Assembly (NCBI GenBank): GCA_964460345.1
Contig: CAYWRO010000004.1
Span: forward strand, 38,700-102,699
Reading direction: 5' to 3'
Length of the DNA: 64,000 bases
Source: CAYWRO01 sp964460345
GTDB lineage: Bacteria; Planctomycetota; Phycisphaerae; Phycisphaerales; UBA1924
Shown: one piece after another, positions 57,992-64,000 of the stretch
How the letters are laid out: every line of letters starts with the position of its first letter
Position numbering within the stretch: the stretch's first letter is position 1
Program-made: the position numbers and the translations under genes
Notes under the pieces: model-generated
Told to the model about the DNA's origin: nothing
Seen by the model: the letters and a program-made list of their open reading frames with translations, nothing else
Databases searched by the model: none

Positions 57992-59479
57992 TCATCCGTT
58001 GGCCGCTTCACCGAACAGCAGTGTGATGTACTCCTCGTCCTCCGGCCGGAAGAAGACGTAGATGTAATCTCCAGGCTGGAGCACCGTCGGCCCGCGCGCG
58101 GCCAGCAGTTCGTCGCCGCGCACCACCAGCACGGCGGCAGCCCCCTGCGGGAAAGGGATGTCTGCGATCTTTGCTCCGCTCACGGCGAGCGATTCGGAAA
58201 TGAAGTACGCGCGCACCTGCCCCTGCACCGAGCCAAGCGAGTGGATCTCCAGCGCGGCGGCCGGCGTGGGTGGTGTGGGATCGTCCAGTTTCAGCTTCCG
58301 CGACAACGGCAGGATGCTGGCCCCCGGGACGATCGCGCTGACCACGACGATGAAGAACACGATGTGAAAGACTTCTTCACCGTTCTGGAGCCCCGCGAGC
58401 GACGGAACAGTTCCCAGCACAATTGGCACGGCGCCGCGCAGGCCGACCCAACTTGCGAACGCCGTTTCCTTCAGCGGGCGTCGGAAAGGCACGAGGATCA
58501 GCGTGCAGGCCACGGGGCGGGCGATCAGGGCCAGCGCCAGCCCGAGCAAAAGCCCGACCCCCGCAACATCCATCAGCTTCGAGGGCGAAACGAGCAGCCC
58601 CAGCATGAGGAACATCGAAACCTGGGACATCCAGGCAACGGAGTCGTGCACGCGCTTCAGGCCGGTGGCATACGGCAGCGGCCCATTGCCCAGCACCACG
58701 CCGGCGGTGAAGACCGCCAGCAGCCCGCTGCCAAATGCCAGCGTCGCGGCGCCGAACGCCAGGAAGGCGGCCGCGATCGTCACCACCGGATACAGCCCGG
58801 CGGTCGTCACGGTGATCCGGCCCAGGAGCCACCGCGCGAAATACCCGACCGCCGCGCCGACGGCCGCACCGATGATGAGTTGCAGCGGGATGCCGAGAAG
58901 ACTCCAGACGTCCGGGGCCGCTCCAGTGTTAAGCCACGTCACAACGGCAAACGTCATGATGACCGCCGCCGGGTCGTTCACGCAGGACTCGACCTCCAGC
59001 AGGCTCCGGATCCGCTCCTTGAGGTTCACGCTCCCCCCCCGGAGGACGGCAAAGACGGCCGCGGCGTCCGTCGACGAAACGATTGCCCCGATCAGCAGCG
59101 CGGCCCCCCAGGCCAGCCCGAGCCCCCAGCCCACGAGAGCCAGCAGGTGCGCTGTTGCGAAGACACCGACCGTCGCCAGCAGCGCCGCCGGGCCCGCGCT
59201 GCGCCGAATCGACCACCACGACGTGTTCAGCCCGCCGTCGAAGAGAATCAGCACCAAAGCCACGTTCCCGAGCCGGAACGCGACTTCATAGTCGTCAAAC
59301 GGAAGCCGGCCGATCCCTTCTGACCCTCCAAGAATCCCAAGGATCATGAACAGCAGCACAACCGGAAGGCCAGCCCGGTCCGCGGCACGCGAAAACAGCA
59401 CGCTCAGCCCCATCAGAACGCCGAGCACGGTCAGCAGAATGGCACTGGCCTCTGGTTCCGAAATCGCCAGGAGCATCAT
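57992..59479 (-). CDS. K+/H+ (CPA1) antiporter with C-terminal TrkA-C domain
   Basis: A 495-residue membrane protein with about 12 hydrophobic segments and the CPA1 motifs of the NhaP2/CvrA branch: LILFDGGLNT, GAIVSSTDAAAVFAVLRG, and the ion-binding Asn-Asp in ESCVNDPAAV. The C-terminal 100 residues after the last helix contain a TrkA-C/RCK-C domain (GAKIADIPFPQGAAAVLVVRGDEL), which senses nucleotides. The family exports K+ or Na+ in exchange for protons. It begins ATGATG, 38 bp after the stop of a small membrane gene on the same strand, with which it is probably transcribed. Confidence 0.93.
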   Translation of the reverse strand: MMLLAISEPEASAILLTVLGVLMGLSVLFSRAADRAGLPVVLLFMILGILGGSEGIGRLPFDDYEVAFRLGNVALVLILFDGGLNTSWWSIRRSAGPAALLATVGVFATAHLLALVGWGLGLAWGAALLIGAIVSSTDAAAVFAVLRGGSVNLKERIRSLLEVESCVNDPAAVIMTFAVVTWLNTGAAPDVWSLLGIPLQLIIGAAVGAAVGYFARWLLGRITVTTAGLYPVVTIAAAFLAFGAATLAFGSGLLAVFTAGVVLGNGPLPYATGLKRVHDSVAWMSQVSMFLMLGLLVSPSKLMDVAGVGLLLGLALALIARPVACTLILVPFRRPLKETAFASWVGLRGAVPIVLGTVPSLAGLQNGEEVFHIVFFIVVVSAIVPGASILPLSRKLKLDDPTPPTPAAALEIHSLGSVQGQVRAYFISESLAVSGAKIADIPFPQGAAAVLVVRGDELLAARGPTVLQPGDYIYVFFRPEDEEYITLLFGEAANG

Positions 59480-59517
59480 CGGGTGGACAGTAGCCCGACG
59501 GTCCCGGTTCGTCGCCT

Positions 59518-59799
59518 TCAGGCCGCTCGTTGGTTCGGCTCATCCTCAACGAAATCGAAGGATCCTTCGACCGTTGCGCCAGAAGTCCCTCCTTCCAGCG
59601 CTTCGAGCGTCCTGGCTCGCTCGCGCATGGCGGCGAGGCGGCTTGTGTACTCCTCATGCAGTTCGTGCACGCGACACTTCAGTTCGTGCAGTTTGACCTG
59701 CTCGCGCACGGCAGCCGCGAGCGTGTAAAGCATCGCAATGACCATGAACGCGCTAACCGACAGGAGAAGCGCCCACGTTTCCGGCGAAAAGGAGACCAT
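59518..59799 (-). CDS. Small membrane protein with coiled coil
   Basis: A 93-residue protein with one N-terminal transmembrane helix (TWALLLSVSAFMVIAMLYTLAA) and a heptad-rich helix (VKLHELKCRVHELHEEYTSRL and on) ending in an acidic tail. It is plausibly a small accessory subunit or scaffold. It was started at ATG 59799, since the frame upstream to 59868 is not conserved in character. It lies 38 bp before the antiporter gene on the same strand. The family was not recognised. Confidence 0.6.
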   Translation of the reverse strand: MVSFSPETWALLLSVSAFMVIAMLYTLAAAVREQVKLHELKCRVHELHEEYTSRLAAMRERARTLEALEGGTSGATVEGSFDFVEDEPNQRAA

Positions 59800-59937
59800 G
59801 CCCCGAGAATCGGCTGGATCCGATACCTTCTTAAGACCGCCTGCCGAGCCAGCCGTCGGACGACCCACGAACTGGGGGCTGCCTCCCTCCGCGCCGGGCG
59901 CAACCTTTTGAGCGGTTGCCTGTACAATCCCCGACCC

Positions 59938-62478
59938 ATGCCCATCCCCGCCGCCGCCCCAATCTCGCTGACCCGGCTTCTGGCCATCCTGCTGGCGCTC
60001 GTCTTGGGGGGCGCAGCCGCCGGCCAGACGGGGTCGGCAACTGCCGGCAGCATCCGGGGCGAGGTCGACCTGAGCGTGATCCGATTCGGAGTGGACGGCC
60101 GCCCGCGGGCGGGCTCCTGGTTCGGCATCAACGTCGCGGCGAAGGACAACGGCCCGGAGCCGCGGGGCGTCCTGATCCAGGTGGCGCTTCGCGATCCGGA
60201 CGGGGACCGGCTGCTCTCACGTTCCTACGTGGTCTTGAACCCTGGCCAGACGCAGTCGGTGTGGCTGTACAGCTGGATGCCGTACGACGTCGGCAGCGGG
60301 ATGTACACGATCTCAGCCTGGGAGGCTCGAGAGACCCGCCGCGAGGGCAGCAGCGGGCTGCGGTACACCGAGGAGCGGCTGCTGGGCCAACTCAGCTACC
60401 AGCCGGGTGGGGGCATCACCCCCTCACACGCCGGCATGATCGGGGTTGTGGGCCCCCAGATGTACGCGCACCTGCACGGCTTTGAGCCCACGAACAACGC
60501 CGATGCGCTGCCGCTGGGGCACGAGATCACCCAGATTGTGGACAACATCTCCCCCGCCGGCATGCCCGACCGGTGGATGGGGCTTGATCCCTTCGAGGCG
60601 ATCATCTGGGTCGACGCCACAAGCCAGGGTTCGCCGACCAACCTGACGCAGGAGCAGGCCCGCGCCATTCGCGAGTGGGTCCACCGTGGCGGCCACCTCG
60701 TAGTCGTGCTGCCGCAGGCGGGTCAGACGTGGGTGAACTACCCCTCGAACCCGCTGACCGACATGATGCCGCGGGTGGCGCTCGAGACAGAGGTCGGCGT
60801 CGATCTGAGCGCGTATCGGCCGCTGTTCATGACAGCGACCCACCGCACCAGGTTGGACAACCTGGAGCGCCCGGCGGGTCAGCGACCGTGGTGGATGGGC
60901 CATCAGGTGCACTTCCTCCGGCCGTTGCCCGATGCCGGATTCGGTGAAGCCCGGCGGCTGTTGAATGCGCCTTCCAATGTTGAAGGCGAGGAGGGGCGGT
61001 GCATTGTGGCCCAGCGGCTGCACGGGCGCGGCGCTGTCACGCTCATCGGGATCGACATCACGGCGGGGCAGTTCCGCATCAACGCGGCCGTGCCCACGGC
61101 GATCGAATCCGACGTGTGGTGGAACCGCATTCTGGGCCGCCGGTGGGAGCTCGTCGCGCCGTACGAACTGAAGCCCGGACAGGCGGGCGGGCCCGGGCTG
61201 CTTGGAATGCGCGACAGCGTGTGGGTCGATGAAGGCATTCAGCGGGAAATCAACCAGACGGGCAAGGCCGCGGCGGGACTGCTGCTGGCGTTCGTCGTCT
61301 TTGCCGCGTACTGGGTGCTTGCCGGGCCGGTCGCGTACCTGGCCCTCAAACAGCAGCGGCTGAAGCACCATTCCTGGTTGGCGTTCGTGCTGGTCGGGGC
61401 GGTTTTCACGGGCGTCGCCTGGGGAGGCGCGAACCTGCTGCGGCCGCGGCAGGTGGAAGGGCGCCACATCACCATCCTCGAGCATGTTTATGGCCAGCCG
61501 GTCCAGGCGAGTCGATCGTGGGTCAGCGTACTGCTGCCCAGCTATGGCCAGACGCGGGTGGCGCTGGACAACGCGGAAGTGGCCGGCCTGGAGATCACCA
61601 ACGCAATCACGCCGTGGACGCCCGCCCCGGAAATGGGCGCCAGTTCAAGCTCCTCTTTTCCCGACGTGCGGACGTATTCAGTAGACGGGCTGAGCCCGAA
61701 TGAGATGGAGGTGCCGACCCGGGCCACCGTCAAGCAGTTCCAGATCGACTGGGCGGGCTTCCTGAACCTCCGCATGCCGACGCCGGTGATCGCAGAAGGG
61801 GAGACGCCGCCGCCGCTTGGTTCAGAAATTACCGCTGAGTGGCGCGATCAACCGGGCGCCGGGATGGATGTGCAGATCCGCGGCTCGATTCAGCACCAGC
61901 TTCCCGCCTCGCTGTCGGAGGTCACGATTATTGTCGTTGAAGGGCAGCGGCCCTATCCAATGCCGGGCTTGCCCTTCGCTCGCGCCTGGGCCGTTCGGCG
62001 GCCGCAGCCGTGGGGCCCCGGCGAGCCGCTCGATCTGGGCCGCATGTTCGCGCCGCCTGCTGGGGCCACCGGACCGCGCCAGGCGAACGATCGCGATGCG
62101 CGGCTCTACCTCGACGGACTGCGCGCTTCGGGTCGACTCTCCGATGATGCGGCGATCGCGCTGTTTCCGCTCCTTAAGCCGCCGGAGCCCGGAGGCAACA
62201 TCATGCGGACCAGCAGCCCGATCTTCCGCCGGCAGGCCACTCACGGCTGGGATGTGGCGCGGTGGTTCACGCAGCCGTGCATCATTGTGATGGGACGGCT
62301 GGACGGCCCGCTGCCGCTGCCGCTGCAGATCGGCTCGGCCGGTCCTGAGTCCACGCAGCAGCGGATCGATGAGGGACGGACATTCATTCGCTGGATCTAC
62401 CCTCTGCCGGACCGGCCGCCTTCAATCAGCGACGCCACGGTCGCGGAAGAGGCGGAAGCGATCGAAAACGGGGGTTGA
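59938..62478 (+). CDS. Large exported/membrane protein of an ABC-linked operon
   Basis: An 846-residue protein with a signal peptide (LLAILLALVLGGAAAGQ). A beta-sandwich N-terminal domain follows (IRGEVDLSVIRFG, PRGVLIQVALRDPDG), then an alpha/beta part similar to the GldG/DUF4350 type of glutamine-amidotransferase-like fold (AIIWVDATSQGSP, AIREWVHRGGHLVVVLPQ, RGAVTLIGIDITAG). Two transmembrane helices are central (AAGLLLAFVVFAAYWVLAGPV and WLAFVLVGAVFTGVAW), and a beta-rich exported C-terminal part follows. Phycisphaerae and gliding bacteria keep such proteins beside ABC-2 exporter genes. Here an ABC ATPase starts 72 bp later. No enzymatic motif is apparent. Confidence 0.75.
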   Translation: MPIPAAAPISLTRLLAILLALVLGGAAAGQTGSATAGSIRGEVDLSVIRFGVDGRPRAGSWFGINVAAKDNGPEPRGVLIQVALRDPDGDRLLSRSYVVLNPGQTQSVWLYSWMPYDVGSGMYTISAWEARETRREGSSGLRYTEERLLGQLSYQPGGGITPSHAGMIGVVGPQMYAHLHGFEPTNNADALPLGHEITQIVDNISPAGMPDRWMGLDPFEAIIWVDATSQGSPTNLTQEQARAIREWVHRGGHLVVVLPQAGQTWVNYPSNPLTDMMPRVALETEVGVDLSAYRPLFMTATHRTRLDNLERPAGQRPWWMGHQVHFLRPLPDAGFGEARRLLNAPSNVEGEEGRCIVAQRLHGRGAVTLIGIDITAGQFRINAAVPTAIESDVWWNRILGRRWELVAPYELKPGQAGGPGLLGMRDSVWVDEGIQREINQTGKAAAGLLLAFVVFAAYWVLAGPVAYLALKQQRLKHHSWLAFVLVGAVFTGVAWGGANLLRPRQVEGRHITILEHVYGQPVQASRSWVSVLLPSYGQTRVALDNAEVAGLEITNAITPWTPAPEMGASSSSSFPDVRTYSVDGLSPNEMEVPTRATVKQFQIDWAGFLNLRMPTPVIAEGETPPPLGSEITAEWRDQPGAGMDVQIRGSIQHQLPASLSEVTIIVVEGQRPYPMPGLPFARAWAVRRPQPWGPGEPLDLGRMFAPPAGATGPRQANDRDARLYLDGLRASGRLSDDAAIALFPLLKPPEPGGNIMRTSSPIFRRQATHGWDVARWFTQPCIIVMGRLDGPLPLPLQIGSAGPESTQQRIDEGRTFIRWIYPLPDRPPSISDATVAEEAEAIENGG

Positions 62479-62550
62479 GGCTTCAGGGGGATCATCATTG
62501 GGGAAGGGGGCGGTTCTCGCTTCGAGACCGTGTGACGGAGGCGCCGCGCC

Positions 62551-63516
62551 GTGCCGATGATCGAGACGATTAACCTGACCAAGCGTTACGGCGAACTCGT
62601 TGCGCTCGACTCCCTGAACCTGTCCATCAATGCGGGCGACTGCTTCGGCTTCATCGGCCCGAACGGCGCAGGCAAGACCACGACGATCAAGATCCTCGCG
62701 ACGCTGCTGAAGCCAAGCTCCGGCCAGGCGATGATCGATGGGCTCACCGTCGGCTACCAGAACCGACAGATCCGCCCCATCATCGGCTACGTGCCTGACT
62801 TCATGGGCGCGTATGAGGACATGGTCGTCACCGAGTACCTCGAGTTCTTCGCCGCCTGCTACAACATCCACGGCGAGCAGCGCAAGAAGGTCGTCCAGGA
62901 CGTCCTGGACCTGACCGACCTCAACTACAAGGCCACCGCCGAGGTCAACTCCCTCTCCCGCGGCATGCAGCAGCGCCTCAGCGTCGCCCGCGTCCTCCTG
63001 CACGACCCCAAGGTCCTGCTCATGGACGAGCCCGCCAGCGGCCTGGACCCCCGCGCCCGCATCGAGATGCGCGAGCTCCTCAAGGAGCTCAAGCGCATGG
63101 GCAAGACCATCATCATCTCCTCCCACATCCTCCACGAGCTCGGCGAGCTGTGCAACGTCGTCGGCATCGTCGAGCGCGGGCAGCTCCTGTTCCACGGCAC
63201 CATCGAGCAGATCATGCAGCGGGCCAAGCTCGGCCACGTCGTCAACGTCTCCGTCGCCCAGCGCACCGAGGAGGCCGCCGTCCTCCTCCAGCGCATCCGC
63301 GGCGTCCTGAAGGTCGCCATCACCGACGGCCAGCCCGGCGTCGCCACCAACGGCGGCCGCGTCATCCAGGTCACCATCGACTCCTCCGCCAAGATCGACG
63401 TCAGCGACATCCCCAACCTCCTGGTCAACCAGGGCTTCCGCATCGTCCGCTTCGGCGAGGAGGCGCTGAACCTCGAGGCCGCCTTCATGCGCCTGACCAA
63501 GGGCATGGTGCAGTAG
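62551..63516 (+). CDS. ABC transporter ATP-binding protein, ABC-2 type
   Basis: A 321-residue ATPase of the CcmA/GldA class. Walker A is GPNGAGKT (36-43), the Q-loop region is IGYVPDFMGAYEDMVV, the signature is LSRGMQQR, Walker B is VLLMDEP, and the H-loop is SSHILHE. The C-terminal 80 residues form the extra domain of ABC-2 exporter ATPases. It starts at GTG 62551 with GGAGG nine bases upstream; ATG 62557 is the alternative. It follows the large membrane protein gene, so both likely serve one exporter whose permease would be encoded beyond the gap. Third codon positions become almost uniformly C or G after about 62,790. Confidence 0.92.
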   Translation: MPMIETINLTKRYGELVALDSLNLSINAGDCFGFIGPNGAGKTTTIKILATLLKPSSGQAMIDGLTVGYQNRQIRPIIGYVPDFMGAYEDMVVTEYLEFFAACYNIHGEQRKKVVQDVLDLTDLNYKATAEVNSLSRGMQQRLSVARVLLHDPKVLLMDEPASGLDPRARIEMRELLKELKRMGKTIIISSHILHELGELCNVVGIVERGQLLFHGTIEQIMQRAKLGHVVNVSVAQRTEEAAVLLQRIRGVLKVAITDGQPGVATNGGRVIQVTIDSSAKIDVSDIPNLLVNQGFRIVRFGEEALNLEAAFMRLTKGMVQ

Positions 63517-63576
63517 CGCGATGCCGGCGGACGCCACCAGCGGGGCGGCGACCGGGCGCGGCGTCGTCTGCGTCTC

Positions 63577-63586
63577 NNNNNNNNNN
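63577..63586. other. Assembly gap
   Basis: Ten Ns mark a scaffold gap of unknown true length. The join between the ABC ATPase region and the last 414 bases is not supported by sequence. Confidence 1.
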
Positions 63587-64000
63587 AGTGCGCCCTCCCG
63601 GTCGCCAAGTCCCTCGCCCGCTCGTCGCTGCTCCGCGGCGCCGACCCGGCCTGGCTCGCGCGCACCCACCGCGGCCTGTCGCTCACCGCCGCGGCGACGC
63701 GGGTGTTCCTGTGGTTGATCCTGTCGCTGCTCGGCGTGCTGGTGCTCGCCCTGGTCCTCGGCTATCTCGGCGTCGACTTCGGCGATGTCGTCGGCAACAC
63801 GGTCGTCCTGCTCATCTGGGCCGGGGCCCTCCTGGCCGCGACGATCCTCCACATCCGCGGCACGTGGCTGCTGACCGGCGACACCTTCGGCGGCTACGCC
63901 CCCACCATCTACGCCCGTACCGCGACGCGGTGGGCCGGCGTCCTTCTCCCGGTCTGCGCCGGCTACGACCTGATGCCCTACAGCGCGGCCGCCGCCATGC
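63587..64000 (+). CDS. Membrane protein, partial at both ends
   Basis: After the gap one plus-strand frame (codons starting at 63589) is open to the window end. It encodes a protein with at least two hydrophobic helices (VFLWLILSLLGVLVLALVLGYL and VVLLIWAGALLAATIL). The frame gives regular membrane-protein composition, whereas the other frames do not. It could be the permease partner of the preceding ATPase, but the gap makes this uncertain. The family was not recognised and no start is visible. Confidence 0.55.

Noticed and set aside
62422..63852. A long minus-strand frame opposite the ABC ATPase that crosses the N run.
   Set aside because: It is low in complexity (runs of Asp, Val and Ala), crosses an assembly gap, and mirrors the ATPase codons.

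Overview
The window looks like a chromosomal scaffold from a planctomycete, most likely of the Phycisphaerae. The DNA is GC-rich and densely coded on both strands. Two secreted proteins end in duplicated dockerin-like helices that finish in Gly-Cys. Two very large exported proteins carry the planctomycete N-terminal LEPR-XLL motif. HAF-type repeats, lipoprotein signals and many exported hydrolases are also present. A run of ten Ns at 63577-63586 shows a draft or metagenomic assembly. Identification is from reading alone; no database search was possible.

Region 1-7 kb holds housekeeping and accessory genes: a 5'-truncated acyl-CoA ligase, a small transaldolase, a class V aminotransferase, an antitoxin with a frame-shifted Doc toxin, and a minus-strand run zinc ribbon - panC - gcvT. 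Region 7-20.6 kb holds two dockerin-tagged secreted proteins (a HAF-repeat protein and a subtilisin-like protease), the minus-strand operon TolC-like - membrane zinc ribbon - HtrA, a GH35-like glycosidase followed by an HD hydrolase, and ffh. Region 20.8-28 kb holds a lipoprotein glycosidase, an M24 peptidase, xseB, an unknown gene, xseA, a glycosyltransferase and an oligopeptide ABC ATPase, ending in a compact tRNA-Tyr unit with its own promoter and terminator.

Region 28-37.4 kb holds a lipoprotein amidase, galK overlapping a beta-phosphoglucomutase-like gene, mnmA preceded by nine 21-bp tandem repeats, purQ divergent from a DUF1015 gene, a membrane thioredoxin, and a racemase-fold protein without its catalytic cysteines. 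Region 37.4-50.2 kb is the most distinctive part: a 2532-residue surface protein built of PPC-type domains, with a beta-propeller apparently inserted inside one of them, is followed by a 1283-residue modular glycosidase with a lectin-like propeller tail and then a divergently placed REC-ANTAR regulator. Region 50.3-64 kb holds rseP, a periplasmic thiol-redox group, a HIT protein, trigger factor, a K+/H+ antiporter, and an ABC system with a large membrane partner that runs into the assembly gap.

The best candidates for new biology are the nested-domain giant protein with its neighbouring modular glycosidase, the cysteine-less racemase, and the 21-bp repeat block upstream of mnmA. No complete, obviously undescribed defence or biosynthetic system was recognised.
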